Part shown: positions 33,442 to 47,663 of the stretch, piece after piece
How positions within the stretch are numbered: position 1 is the stretch's first letter
How the letters are laid out: each line of letters starts with the position of its first letter
Assembly: GCF_036324505.1 (NCBI RefSeq)
Contig: NC_086370.1
Location: 17,262,600 to 17,326,599, forward strand
Length of the DNA stretch: 64,000 nucleotides
Direction of reading: 5' to 3'
Origin: Eleginops maclovinus
Lineage: Eukaryota; Chordata; Actinopteri; Perciformes; Eleginopidae
Translations under genes and position numbers: made by a program
Notes under the pieces: model-generated
What the model saw: only the letters and a program-made list of their open reading frames with translations
Told to the model about the DNA's origin: nothing
Database searches by the model: none

Positions 33442-36400
33442 CTGTTTCATACATAAAGTGTTTCATACAGAATGAGTGTTGTTCTTTGGACATTGGTTGA
33501 AGAAATTAAAAAGGTGGTTGTCATTATTAGACTACAGACAGGACAGATGTCTAGCTATTGTCACATTTTAAGACTTAAGTATTAGAAAATGTGATCTTTG
33601 ACCTTTACAACCCACACCTAGACGGACTTTGAGCTCTAGTTTGAGGTGAATTACAAAAACTAAGAATAATCACAAGGAAACGCAAATGGCAGGATGGGAT
33701 TATGACTATAAAATAACTGATGGGTAAAAGTTACAGTTGAAAGTATTTTGCATAAACGTGCTTCCTGGTGCTTTAACCTCACAGTTGTTGTGTGTCTCTT
33801 AAACCCAGAATGAACTTGTCTCTGCTCTTATTCTCAGTTATCATTCACACTATCCATCTTCTTCAGAGAGACTTCAAACAGAGCAGGTGACCTTCTTTGA
33901 TGCCATTTAGGTGGCAGGAGAGAAGAGGGCTTTTGTTGTTCTTGGATTTGAGAGTGTAAGGCTCTGGCTATTTTCTGAAGAATGTATGTACCTGCAGACC
34001 ATGAGTGAAATGTTTATTTTGAAGCTCTGATTGGTCCATTATTTTTCCGGCTGGGGAGTTGTGAAATAATGATGATTTTGCATTCAAATGACTAAACGAC
34101 ACATTAAAAACATATAATGACTCAGTTAGCATATGTATGAAAACATGAAAAGTAAATGTTGCAAACAAAACAACAGCAATTTAAAGAGGTGGGTTCATCA
34201 GCTGCAGCAACACACACACAAAAACGCCTCAAAGAGCTTCTGTGTGTATTATTGAAAAGGAACTTTAAATTGGACTACAGCTCTATGAGTGTGGGTGGTG
34301 TACATTACACAATCAGAGTGAGACTAATGACCCTGATGTTCATCATATTTACTCCAGCTCCGTCCTGTGGGTGCACGCAGTGCGGTCACACATCTGTAAA
34401 CATCGACAGACGAGTCAGCAGCCGACGCCGATGTTATCACCGTAGACATTAGCTGCTGGGCAGACAGCAAATGAAAATAAAGATGTTAATTACGTTCAAA
34501 TTAGCTCCCTGGATAAATTGGTTGGTAGGTTTCTGACTGATGTCAGAACAAACACAGCTAGAAGATAAGAAGTTTGAAGCTCAAATATGATTAAAACAAT
34601 ATGTTTTGAAGGCCTTGGATTCTTTTCCCTTTAATCAAATATTTCCGTACATAGCAAGCTTGAAAGTTCTTCTTATAAATAATATTTTTGCAAATCTTTC
34701 CAGAAAACATTAACTGTATAATTGGAGTAAGAGATCGCTCATTTTCAAACTTTTGTAAGACTCAAAGACTGGTGAAATGTGTCTTGCGAAACTGATTGGG
34801 ACTTCATACTGCAGCTTAAAAGATATGTTGCATCATTCTTTGATTCAAACCACCTCTCCCTTTTTCCTGTAAGACAATTTTAACAACTCCCATATTTTAT
34901 TCAGCGAAGTGCTCATTAGGTGGTTGTATCTGCGTGATGAATGGATTTGGTTTGATGAATGTTTTCATTTTGTTTCCCAAAATCATGAGGGAGGACGAGC
35001 AAACAGGATCTTGGACTGCGCTCAAATCCTGTGGGAGAAGATATTCTTGCTGCTGCTGATTTCAGTGTTTCAGGTTCCCACCGAGGACTGACAGATTACT
35101 AATCTGTGTGAGCCAGTGTTGTTGCTTTGGTGTGGGTCTCCGTCAAGGATGGGCACAGATAGTCCTGTTTGATCTAGCTGGGAAGAGGGAAAATTAGAGT
35201 GCTTAGAAAATCCTTGGTAAAGCATCAGCAGCCATTATCTCTGTAGAAGCAGTACATTGTGTGCCATTTTACTTTTCTCAGTCAAGCAAAGCCCTTCAGG
35301 CTCAATGGAGTAGGGTGTATTTTAAATGTCTTCTTCTAGAGTGAAAGGTTACACCTGTAACTGACAAAGAGACAAGGCTTACTGTATGTATGAATTCATC
35401 AGTCTGTAGTCTTTAACTTTCTTTGTAAGACTCAACTGTCTCAATGTTTTCACTTCCCCTTACAACCTCAGCATCAATGACTCGTACAAGCAAAGTCGGC
35501 CATTGTGTTAAAGCAGGGCGATAAAGTGCAAATGCTCCGTGTCCTTATAATGTACACAGTGCCATCATAGAGATATGAGTAAATGAGAAAGACCAGAGAG
35601 GACAATAGTGCTCTATGGGAAATAAAAAGACGGGCTGGTGTTATTTCTGCCTCCTTGTAGGTTTGCATGTCTGTGACAAAAGAGAAAGGCCTCTTCCCAT
35701 GTTTGCATAGTTTGTGCTTTCCAAGAGTGCGTCCTGTTTGTGTGCAGTGTGTGCATGCCTTTCAGCGATCAAACAATGCGGTCGACTCGTCTGTGTAGGA
35801 GTCACTGAATGTTTGTGTGTCGTCCCAAGTTGTGAGTCAGGTGATGCACCTCAGGGCTATCGCAGATTTGGACGTTTCCTCATCTCGTTGCTCTATTTAT
35901 TGCCCCTACGTTACTTGGACATACACTTATCATCAGAGAGATAAAAGGATGGGAGGGATATCGGAAGAGGGAGCAGATGGGGAGGTCTCTGTTGTCTGAA
36001 CCGTCCTCTCTGAAGCACGTGGCAGTTATTTCCCAAGGTTAGGGAGCAAAGTTAGGGAGGAAAGCTGATAAATTTGAACACCAGTGACAGCTCAACTTCC
36101 TCGCCTCTAAGATTTACAGCTGCACTGTGGAGGACTTCTCTGCGAGAGAATCAACAGGCTGCTAAGAAGAGTGAGGCACACACACACATACACAAGTGCA
36201 CATGCATGGGCAGTGCCATGCATACCACAGGCACTCCATCATGTCGTCATGTATTTGTACGCACATATGCACACGCTCAGTACACTGCTCTCTTTGAGAA
36301 AATGAGGAAACAGAGAGAGGATGAGTGGTGAAATATAAGGGAGAGTTGAATCAAAGAGTGCATCAATGTAACACAAGCAGCCAAGATTTTAAATGTACAA

Positions 36401-39130
36401 TGTTACAAGTCTGACCACCGTTTTTTTTTGAGAGTGTGAGAAAGCCACAAAACCTTTTTCAACCTTGGTCCTTCATCACAGGCTAGATGGTTTGTAAGCT
36501 GGAGTAAATACGGGTAAGTTCTGCACATTGTAGTCTACAAAGGCCTTGTAAGGAGTTTGGGTTCGGAAAGCCCCATAGTAAACTATTCATTTTCCCTCCC
36601 CTACGCTTAACAGCCCACTCCACCCGGCTATTATGGCAGCGTTGCTCTCCAGGGACCCCCAACACAGACGCTAGTTTGAAAACCCCAAACAGGCTCGACC
36701 GCCTGCATTTCAGCAAAGGAAAATACGGGAAGAAAAGGAGAGAACAACCTTGTTCCTGGCTGCATCCTCCTGAAGCCTGTGATTTCCATCCACTGTGAAT
36801 GTAAACAAACAAAGACATGAAAGAGGAAAAAACGGGCAGACCGGAGAAATAAATGTGGAGGAGGAGGAGAGAAGAAACAGTCAGCAGGCAAAACATATCT
36901 TGGCACGAGGCGTGAGATACAAGTCACCCGCTCGTTTAATGACAACACTGCCAGACACTGAGAAAAAAAACACATGCAGGCAACAAAAGCTGGTTTCCAG
37001 ACAAACCGACACCAAGAGGACTTTCTATGAAGCCTACATGACACACATCAGTGTTAACTTGTACAAAAGCAGCGGGACAGAGATTGCTGATCTGAGGTCA
37101 CAAGATACAATAACTCTAAAGGGGTCACCAGACTATTGACTGAAAAGGAAATCAGAATAGACATCTTTCTGATACACAACACTACCCTTAAAATGTATTC
37201 TATAGTCTTTGTTTTTTGCGTGTGAATAACTGGGTATGTTTACATTTGTTGGTGACTTCGAGGACGATACAGTAGGTATTCGGATAAAACAATTTCAGAA
37301 GGAAAAATTACTTTTGTTGAATTGGCTACAAAAGGCAATTTATACTTCATTACACATTCCTCATCACATTCAAACCTGGATTTCAATTTCCGATATTCAT
37401 AAAACATTTGAAATAGCCTATGAACCCTAAGCTAATCGCTTACAATTAAACAACATTTGTGAATCTGCTGCTTCTCATGTGTCTGAAGCTAAAGCATGCC
37501 ACAAGCAATAAGAATGGAGATATTTAGAAAATGGTCCCTACCAGTTGTAAAACTTGTAAGCCTGTTAACATTTACTAATGAAATCACAATAAATCTCAAG
37601 CAAAAATCACGAGCTGAAATGCTTTTGAAGATATGACAGCTAAATTATAGTATCAATACACGGCTGTCTAGTAAATTATCTATATTAGTTAATCACTCTG
37701 ATGTTAAACCACACTGACGTCATATGGGAACACTGTTAACAATGAAAACTCTTGTCAGTGAGTCACAGCTTATGAAATAGGCCCTGGTTTGAAACAGGAG
37801 AAAGTTACATAACCTGCACAGAGCAAAATGGTACCATGTGAAAAGGCCTGTGTTCGTGGGTGGACCTGTGCAGGGAACAGACGTTAGGGACAGATTGATT
37901 GGGTGTCAGGAGAGCAGGAGGAAGGAGCTTTATGAGCTTTAGGCTCAGGTTTCTTTTTTCAGCATTAGTCACTATTACCTCTTTCTGTTTCCCCCTAACC
38001 TCTCTACTTTCTTTCATTGTAACTTTAGAGACAGGACAAAGTATGTCCTCAGTGTTGATTGAGACAAACCGGACCGTCAAACTATCTGCAGCAGAAAACA
38101 TTTTCAGCATCAAAAGGAACCATGTGTTTATTTAAAATAAGTGGTCCGCTCTTAACCTTAAATGTGACATAATTGTCTCTCAAGAATCCCAGACGTTCTG
38201 CTTGACCTTTGTGGACGTTTAGAGATTATCAGATTTTGCTTTCCTGTTCTCCAATATCCTCCATGGAGGAATAATGGTAAACATATATTCACCAATCTGA
38301 GCCCAGATGGAGCCATCTACAGCCCTGGGCAGACACAGAGACTCCCTGCAGTAAAAAGCAGGTTTCATTTAAAGCCATTTCCTTTCTGTTTTTTCATTTT
38401 ATTCACTCCATTTTATCTTCCCTTGGTGCATACCATGGAAGCTATAGTGGTGTTTCCAGCTGCCAAACCCGGCCACAAAGTGTTTTCAGATCTTTGTCAT
38501 ATGGCCTTTCTGTTCTTTGCTCTCCCCACGGTCTCAGGAGTTAACTGCAGCCATTGTGGCATAAAGGAAGACTCCACTGGATGTTCAACAACAATAGTAT
38601 ACACTTTTTGTTCAGACACATCAGCCTAACACAGTTTATCTGCTTTCTGATCTATACATGTGTGTAATTTAGCTACATGTAAATATTTACAGAAAGCTTC
38701 CTCCTATTCAGATGTTTTCATGTTCAGGACGTGAGGCAGAAGAATCCCTCCACTGCATCAGTTTTTGGAGGGCCGCCAATCATTGAAACAGTCGTTGTGG
38801 TAAAGTGATCCCGTAAGGATGTGAGCTGTCAGAACTGCACATCGGTTGATGTACAGATAGAGGCAGCAAAAATAACTACAGCACAGGATGGTAGTGTTGT
38901 TTGCCCCCAATCAGTTTGATAATTGATAAAGGTATGCCAAATACTTTATACCTGCTCTATACAACAAGCTGTAACAAAGCATTGATGTAAAATCACATTT
39001 TAAAGTTGTTATGGGGCGTGTTAGCATAAAGTAGCACCATAAGAGTGGTATTTTTTGTCCCCTAGTGAATGTTAGTCTAATATGCTCTCTCCCTTCTGTT
39101 GGTATCCACCAACTCTTTATACTGAACTAA

Positions 39131-39322
39131 TTGAAACCTTGACTTTAATTAAATGTATCATGTCAACAGATTCCATATACAGTAACTACATTAGGTTAGT
39201 TAAAAGCAATACATTTAAAACGATATTAGGGTCAACTTAATTGTATTGCTTTCAAATAACCTAAATAACCAGTTATGTGAAATCAGTTGATATAACACAT
39301 GTAATTTATGTCAATGTTTCAG
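39131..39322. mobile_element. MITE-like imperfect palindrome (about 190 bp)
   Basis: The left half (from TTGAAACCTTGACTTTAATT) aligns along nearly its full length with the reverse complement of the right half (CTGAAACATTGACATAAATT). The best-preserved inner segment is ATTAGGTTAGTTAAAAGCAA against the complement of TTGCTTTCAAATAACCTAAA. This whole-length self-complementarity is the hallmark of a fold-back MITE. No open frame was seen, and a target-site duplication could not be fixed. Confidence 0.65.
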
Positions 39323-41850
39323 TGTTTTTAGTGTAGTGAAATATCTGTCTCTTTAGCTGCTAAATGCTTCACTATGTAAACCATCTCACTGTCTGGGTAC
39401 TTTTTTTTGTGCTGGCATGTAGTGTGAAAAGAGTGTATCAGAGCATGTATGCACTTGAGCCATTGTGCATGTGCAAATATTAATGCTTAGCTTAAAAGGT
39501 TTTCATAGTAAATCTACAGATAAACAATGTGATGATAGTATTTTATAGAAACAATTCTGTAAGAAAGTTTAAAAAAAAAGAAAACCTGTGTTTTCGTTTT
39601 CAGTTTCTATCTACGCACGTTGATTGGATGGACTCCAGACTCGTAGTACAGCTTATTTTTGTAGATGACTGTTACTTTCCTCGTAGGCCTGCTGCGAACA
39701 CTGCGCTCTATGTGTGTTTTGCTTGGTATTACCTGAACATCATCTTGTTACTGCCATAAAGCCCTCAGGATTACTGAAGGTGTTTGTCCAACCGAGAGTG
39801 TCAGGCAGGGAACATCTCTCAGCTGTCCTATATGGAAATTGTGGGTTTGTGAAAGAGGGAGTGAGCTGACATGCAAAACAAACAGCACTCTTCCTTCTTT
39901 TGTGAGTTTTCCCTGCAGAGTGCTTACTTCAAACTGTCATTTGACGATTGAAAATTTCATTCAAGGAAATCCTACATTTGTTTTTTTTGATAAATGATGT
40001 ACAGGGATTGAAAGTAAACATGTTGAAACTCAATTGATAGAAGTTATTTTACTTTAAACATGTCAGAAAGGTCCTTCCCCCCTCATCCAAAGATTGGTGT
40101 AAGGTTTCTGCCTTCCATCTGTCCGGCTGCTCCCCCACCCCCCTGTCTTTTTTCCACTATTGGTTGTGTTTGATAAAAATACACAACGAGGTCTTTCAAA
40201 CTCACATGATTAAGTAACCTTGTTTGACACAGGCAAACTGTGTTAGTCCATCTAAAACCTGATATCAGGAAACACAATGTCTAATCCAATGGCCCATTTC
40301 AGGAGCACACATATTATATAAATCCATAAAAATGATTGCCTGTAAGTCGGCATTGTTTAGAGGGTCTGGTGAATGGATTTTGTTGTCTTTAGAGAGAACC
40401 AGGCTAGCTGTTTCATATTTAAGTGAGGGCGGTATTGATGTTCTTATCAATCTCTCAGCCGTAAAGAGAATGAGCGTATTCCCTCTAACATAATAGTACT
40501 TCCAGGGCACACCCTTATACAGACATATGAATAGCCAGTGCACAAATATGGCAATGTTTACCACAATTCCAAGGGGTTATCTGTAATGCAGAAAGTACGT
40601 GTTTAATGAAGGAAGCCTAACTAAAAGACAAACACACCACACCTCGAACTGTCTTGTCAAATCCTGCCTCACTCTGCCTGGCTGCTGCCTCTGGGTCAAC
40701 AGGAGTGGCAGCTGCATATACCAGACATTTTAAATCGCTACCAGGCTTGGTCTTTTTTGTCCTTAAAGCAAAAAACTGTTGCAATACTCCTCTTTGAAGG
40801 CAATACTATATTCATGTGCAAACTGCTAAGAAAAACTATGAAACTAGGTGTGTTCAATGCAAACAATGATCTCCGTTTCAGCTTGTGTTCACAGGATGAA
40901 GATGCACGACTCCTTAAGCATACCTATGAACACATTATATCATGATTTCTTAAAGGGCATTTCTGTGATGAAACTTTGCATAAGGTCAGCTTTACCTGTC
41001 ACTCTCATATATGCACACTAAAGGGCATTAACACACACAGATGGAGACATGTGGAGACACAGAAAGAAAGTGAGAAAGACGGAGGTTGGCGGTTTACTTT
41101 ATCATCTCTTCGTGGCACGGCCCGAACAAAAGGCCAGTTTTTTTGCCACACAATACTCCTTGCAGGTTATTTCGGGTGCTCCGGCAGTGGAGAAGGATGA
41201 AGGACCAGCCACAAAGGAAAGAATGTGGTTCCTGTTGTGGTCTTAGGGGGTCATGGGCGAGTAGATGTGGGGGTGGGGTGTCTGCCTTTTCACATTGGGT
41301 GGCCCCTGGGGTGCATGAGTCAAGGTTTGCTGTGGGAGGAGGGGTGAAGGGACGGGAAAGTGGGTGTTTATAGGCTAGATCTGGAGGGGTCAATGGGATG
41401 AATTACGTTATGAGAACGTGGCGATACAAAGGATGCCACCTCAGTACAACCAGGCCAAAGATAAGAGCGTTTGAAGGAATGAGGACAAGTAAAGCTTTCA
41501 CTGACGTAAAGTTTGACATTAAAAGGTGATGGAAGTAGAATTTTCTTTGACAGCAGTAGTTACTCACAGCGAACTTTAAGCCCTGACAATTTCCCTGAAG
41601 ACACATCTTGCTTCTCTGCTAGTACAAAAAACAAAAACTGACAGATGGAGGAAATACATGCCATGTAAATACCTGTGATAACAGTGACTTAACTACCTGC
41701 ATTTGTGTACAGGAGATGAGTATGTGTGTGCATATGTGCGTGAGAGAAGTTATCCTGCTTCTGTGAATGTTTACTGTGTTAATAAGCATGTGCTGACACT
41801 TTAACAGCATTACACACATTTAAGATCCTGTTACCCTATAATATGTTGTG

Positions 41851-41875
41851 ATAACCTGATATTAAGTCAGGTTAT
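41851..41875. repeat. Short perfect inverted repeat
   Basis: ATAACCTGA, a seven-base spacer TATTAAG, then TCAGGTTAT: exact 9-bp arms. No genes are beside it and there is no U-run, so it is not a terminator; it may be part of an old repeat. Confidence 0.7.
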
Positions 41876-43899
41876 TAGCAACTTGTGTGTACATCCTCCA
41901 CTTTTTGGCAGGCTTCCATTTCAACTGCCATCCAGAATCTAGTTCTGCCACTCTCTAGTGTCTGGCTGTCTGTGTTCACTACAGCCACAGAGCTGTCATC
42001 GACACAGTTTCTGTATGATTCTGATCTTCTATGCGCATAAGAAGTTGGAGTTTCTCCAACCAAAAGACAAAACAATTTAGATGGGATAACGATTTTAAAC
42101 AAACAGAAAACCTCCCTCTAAAAATAGACGCAAAAGAACCTACAGTATTTACTCGGCGAAGTGAGACAGACCTACCTTTTCTGTCTCCTCAGTGTACCTT
42201 TTTAATGCGTAGTGTTGAGTGATTTGGTGTATGCAAATATAACAGGGCATGCTAATGTGGGGCAAACCTTTGTGATGACGCTGGTGGAAGAAATCAAGAA
42301 CAAAACAATCATGTTTTACTTTCCAGGCCTTTTCTCTCAGCTTCATGTGGTTGCGTGTGTGCAGTCTAATTGGCAGAGTGGTCTGGGACCCTGTGGCTGC
42401 TTGCCTGGAAGACTGGCACAACAACACAGGAAGCCGGCACTTATCTGGAAAGCATGGAAAGGAGGACACGGCAGACAGGTCAAGAACGGCGCAGGATTTC
42501 TCATAAAATGTATTAATATGAAGGTAATATTTTGTTCAATTATCAAAAGGAATGAAAACAATCATTGTGCAGTAGAGAACAGCTTGTGGGAAGCGATTGC
42601 AGCAGTGGGTAAGATCCTGAGGATGTTGGATTTACTTATTTGTGTGTCGCTTTCCTTGTGATGACGCAGGGAGAGTACAGCTGAATATGTGTGACAATGT
42701 GAACGTAAAAACAATTTAAAAAGTTGTCTGTATTCTCAAATGCATCTTTTGCTAAAAATTCACTTTTCCTTTCACTTTTTTAATGGTGAATTTACTCTTT
42801 ATACATCAGCATAGTGTTGTGCGTTTGCTCAGGATTGACACAGTACATGTAAAATAATGAAATGAACCCTTCTGGTTTGTTATTACTACTCTTACTTCTC
42901 TATTTTGTATCCAAAAATCACTCTGATGTAATTTTAGTTGTTTCATAACATTGTTCACAACTAGGTCTGCTGTCTATGTGCGTGAGATGAATCCTGACCA
43001 GTGTTTTTTTAAGTAAAGGACTAAAGTGAATGACACCGACTTATTAAACTCTCTCTTGTCAGAAAAGTTTGATAAACCTGAACTCCACGCGAGCTCCTTT
43101 GGGATAACAAAACCTGTTAAATTGCTTTTTGTTTCGTAAATTTGTGCATATGAGTCTGGGAACCATCATCAGACAGATGGATTCTGTTAATGTCAATTTG
43201 AACAATGAAACACAAAAATGTTAATTGGAAAAATTGCTTTCAAATTAAACTATGTGCAAGAGCCACATGAAATATTATACATGGTACATTCTCCTTTAAT
43301 TTTGGTTTTCAGCTCTGATTATGGTTCTTCATACAGTCCTTAGTTAAGACGATTTTTAACTTAACAAATATGCATTAACGGTTGAGTCAGCGATTCTGGG
43401 TAAAGTTGTTTATATATGAAAATAACAACAAAACAATGTCTACCATTTGCTGAGCCAGAGCTGAAAATGAATACCAGATTATTTTTTCAAATTTCAACAA
43501 GAAAAGTCAGGACATGACAATATCATGGAAAGAATGTACACTAAGCAAATAAAAAACTGAGGCATATGACCTATACACCGAAGACCAAAAAACAGTATGG
43601 CTACACACACACATACATACACTAGAGCATGACCTATAAAAGAAAGAGAGAGACTGAGGCTGGATCTCTAGGAAAGGAAGAAGAATATCCAACATTTCTG
43701 AGAACGACAGGGGAGAGGCGGAGAGGTCCCAGGACACAAATCAGTACTGGAACAATAAGAACCCAAACTGAACTTTTTCAGTTTTAGTCCAAAAATGACT
43801 CTGCAAATGCAAATCCCAATGAAGATCAGGTGATCTCGTACAGAGATGGAACAGCAGATTTCTCTCCATAAAAAGGTTCTTTAAAACTTACGTTTTTTA

Positions 43900-44305
43900 G
43901 GGTCCCCTTTCCTGTAGTCTATTCAATCCAAAGTCCCCCCCCCCCAGAGATTCCCTCCAACACACTCACCCCCTGTCTGAAATGCCTCCATTGGACTCCT
44001 TTGTTTACTTCCGTAACATAGTGACATCGCTATGTGACACTCCCATTTCCATTGGCTTGCACACCAAAACATTGTACGTGACGTCGTCAAACAGTGGACC
44101 AATCTTAACAGAACAGACGAGCTAACCAATCAGAGCAGACTGGGCTCTGGTTTCAGACAGAGGGTGAAAGAAATGCTGCAGCACAGACAGTATGAAAAAA
44201 ATAAAGTACTTTGTGAACATTAAAGCATGTAAACATGACACAGTAGGGGCACAAAATACAAATATGAGCCTGAAAAGCATAAAAGGGCCCCTTTCATAAT
44301 ATTCC
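43900..44305. repeat. Percomorph-type interspersed repeat (MITE-like)
   Basis: A run of blocks in the order ACATAGTGACATCGCTATGT, GACGTCGTCAAACAGTGGAC, ACCAATCAGAGCAGACTGGG, TTTCAGACAGAGGGTGAA, AATAAAGTACTTTGTGAACA, TTAAAGCATGTAAACATG and CAAATATGAGCCTGAAAAGC matches my memory of an abundant repeat in spiny-rayed fish genomes. The left end is not resolved; the right end is near the GGGCCCCTTT at 44286-44295. It is non-coding. Confidence 0.6.
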
Positions 44306-44376
44306 AAAAATAACTTTCACTGTGTAAAGTCAAGTAGTGACACAATAAACTTAAAGAAGCTGTGTACTGGTTCTTA

Positions 44377-44379
<3 letters not shown>

Positions 44380-44443
<64 letters not shown>

Positions 44444-44476
44444 GAGAGAGACAGAGAGAGAGAGAGACAGAGAGAA
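44380..44476. repeat. (GA)n microsatellite with 16-bp periodic interruptions
   Basis: A nearly pure GA tract. Three single-base changes to C at 44436, 44452 and 44468 lie exactly 16 bp apart, so the right part is a 16-bp tandem repeat (GA)7-CA derived from the dinucleotide tract. Confidence 0.95.
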
Positions 44477-44988
44477 GGAACAAGCTTTTAAATTCCTGAC
44501 TTTGTAAAATAATCTCAGTTAATCAGCTGGTCTGCCCCCGCAGGGTTTATATACACACTGGAGGTAATTGAGAGCAGAGCAGTGTTGGAAACGCATAAAC
44601 AGGTTTGGGTAAGGCAGCACATAACTATTTATCCACTGAACCGAAGCTTTCGCATCTGGCTATGTAAAAGTAAACAACATATTACAAATTGCATTCAAGT
44701 GCAATGTTAATGTACGTAGAAATGCAATATATTTGGAGGGTTTAACATCGCCCTTCTGAAATTAATATTCTATCGCACTGTGCTCCAGTAAAAAGTAATG
44801 TAGATGTCTATCTGGCAGAAGGACAGTACATATGAGAAGCCATAACCAAACCAATAAGCCCAGCGATGATTATTCAACACCCTGGCAGAGAGGCAGGGTA
44901 GTCAAACACTCCCCACGGCTTTGAACCTGAGAAGAGCCTTCATGGGAGTAGATAGATGAAGCTGGGTGGAGGGTTACAGAGCCCTGTC

Positions 44989-45099
<111 letters not shown>

Positions 45100-45575
45100 A
45101 GATCTTGTGGACAGCAATATAATAGTTAACTTTCCTTCATCTACCAGCTGAAGAACGGTGCTAATGTTTAACAAGGACAGGTGAGTCTGTGTGTGCGTAT
45201 GTTTATGTCCACTGATAACCCCCTGCTGACCTTCTCTATCGAGGGCTCATCTTCCTATGGTCCTTGTCGGGAACATTTATCATTTCACAGACTGTTGCAC
45301 AACACCTTTCAACCACTCCAAGGAACAAACTGTGCTGCCAAAAACGCTTATACTTAATAAAGGCATCCTGCCGCAACCCAAACACACAGTGAAACACAGA
45401 AGTATACAAGGCACTACATGCTTTTGCAGAATTTGGAGAGTGTTATATACATGAGTAAAAACTGCAATGGCAAGGCCTAAACGGGTAACGAAAAATATTG
45501 AAGCCCATAAAAATCATGTCATTTGTGGGAAAACACTCAGGAAAAAACTCTGTAGCACCTCATTACAGTGCAGCG

Positions 45576-45589
45576 CCAGCAGATGGCAG
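45576..45589 (+). promoter_or_regulatory. Candidate CTCF-binding core
   Basis: CCAGCAGATGGCAG fits the CTCF core CCASYAGRKGGCRS at every one of its positions. A weaker reverse-strand resemblance (GCTCCCTCTTGTGAC) lies at 45941. Occupancy cannot be judged from sequence. Confidence 0.45.
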
Positions 45590-46916
45590 CATTCTTCTAT
45601 GTTATGTGCAGAGGTGATGATTTCAATGTTCAGTCCAGAAGTCATGCTTAAATACTGACTAAACCCACAAACTGTACTGCCAGATGTTAGTTACTGTGTG
45701 TTACCAAGAGACCCTGCCTCTGTAGCTTTTGTTTGGAAAACAGTTTATTTTTTATTGAATGAAAGGTTATTATGTGGCAGTTTAGGTGGGGTGCGTTGCT
45801 GAACTGGATGTCACATTGAAATATAATGTGGTACACTTCATGCTGTTTATCAGTTCATTCATTATGCTGTTTATTTATCACAAAACAAATGAAGAGAAAC
45901 TCCTTCAATCATTGTTCAGAGTGAGATCTCTGAGGGCACTGCTCCCTCTTGTGACAAAGAAAATATCACAGACAGTAATTCCCTCCACTGTGTAAAAAGT
46001 GGGACATACGTACATGGTGTAGAAATATATCAAAAATAAAAAATAAAAAAACGGTATAATCTCAAGATGTTTGTCACGCTGAAAAACACACATGAGGTTC
46101 AGTTGAGCGTTTATCCAAATGATATGCCACCACATATATAAATAGCATAGCAAACAGTAGCTAATTTAACTTTCAGCAGATTTAATTAAATTATTTCTAT
46201 TTCTGCGATTAGCTGATCAAATACAATGTTTTTATAATTTTGGGTAATTTCTTGATCAGTATTTTCATTTCATGTTTTGAAGCCATTTCAAATCGCACCG
46301 ATCAGGCCTTTTTATAGGGAGTCCTGATAAATTGAATTATAATGACAAATTAGGGTTCATCATTATTAAGTTAAGTAGCATCATTGAACCTCGGCATAGG
46401 AACCAAAAAAAGATACCATCTAATTTAGTGATTTAAAGCCCCGCCCACAGGGAAACATTAATTGGACCATATCAAACACACCCACGACTTTGAGTGGCAG
46501 GTACAGGGGCATGTTGGGTTCAGCTAATTTCTTAAAATGCTTACGGTACTTCCGGTTGGACGCTCCAAGCAACTTCTGCTTTCACTAGTAACTTGAAAGA
46601 ACTTCTGATGTGAAAGCAAAGCGTTTTTCATCTGAAAATGTGGAGTGCATCAGTACAGAGGGAAAGTCTCAGTGGACTTATTATGTTACACTTTGAGTAT
46701 GAACGAGGAAATAGTTGAACCTGCAGCAAATGAAGCACTCTGCAGAGCCAGGACACAGGAGGCCGTACAGACAGGTGAGTAGACCCGCGGTAACACACTC
46801 ACTGTGATGGCTGTAACTCCATAGGATAAGCTTGTGTGCATGTGTGTTCCTTACAAATTGTGTAATAATGAAGCTCTCTTTTTTTTGCATTTTGGTTGTG
46901 GCTGCATCTTATATAC

Positions 46917-47046
46917 CAGCGGTTCCCAACTTGTGGTCCGCGGTCCCCTCGTGGACCGTGAATGCATTGCAAGTGGGCCTCCAAATAATAAATATAAATA
47001 GGCCTACATTATTTAAGTTTTGAAATATATATATATATATGTAGGC

Positions 47047-47089
<43 letters not shown>

Positions 47090-47663
47090 CAAAACTTAAA
47101 TTGAAAGTTGATGGTAGGAACTTTCCTGCGGGACCACCTTGATAATGCACCTGATTTGTTGGTTTTGGTAGTGTATTGAAGGGATAATGTGCAGCGAGGT
47201 GGTCATTATGGGGAAAAGAACACCCAACAGGCTGATCAGGGAGCCCGACGCGAAGAAATCTCTTGCTCCTCCTGGCTGAGCCTACATGCTGCATTTACAG
47301 CATGTTTTAGGCCTATTAATTTAATGCACTTGTTTTGGCTTGTTTTGTTTTTTTCTACACCATTGCTATGTGTGATTTACCTCACTACATCTGATGCGTG
47401 TAACTTATGTGCAATTGTTATGTTTAAGAATGCATTTCTCAAATTTTGAATGACATCGTTATTAATTAGCCTACTGCAGACAGACCCTCACTTTTTAGTT
47501 TCTTGTTTCTGTTTGTTACTGATGAGCAGCTCCTTTTATAAATGAAATAAAAAGTCATTTGAGAACTTTATTCAGCCTCCGTTTTGTTTATGGTTGAATG
47601 AGGCCGTGGAATTTTTTGTTATTCTTAAGTGGGCCCTGAGTCGAAAAAGGTTGGGAAACGCTG
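46917..47663. mobile_element. Non-autonomous hAT-superfamily DNA transposon
   Basis: The left end CAGCGGTTCCCAAC and the reverse complement of the right end CAGCGTTTCCCAAC match at 13 of 14 positions and are typical hAT (Charlie-like) terminal inverted repeats. Flanking 8-bp sequences TTATATAC (46909-46916) and CTATATAC (47664-47671) form a 7/8 target-site duplication of the length expected for hAT. The 747-bp body has no transposase frame. It holds an inner palindrome: TTTAAGTTTTGAAAT then AT repeats, mirrored by AT repeats then ATTTCAAAACTTAAA (about 47011-47101). Confidence 0.88.

Noticed and set aside
42212..42661. 149-codon plus-strand open frame
   Set aside because: No recognisable motif, and it does not begin at an ATG in a good context; judged a chance frame.
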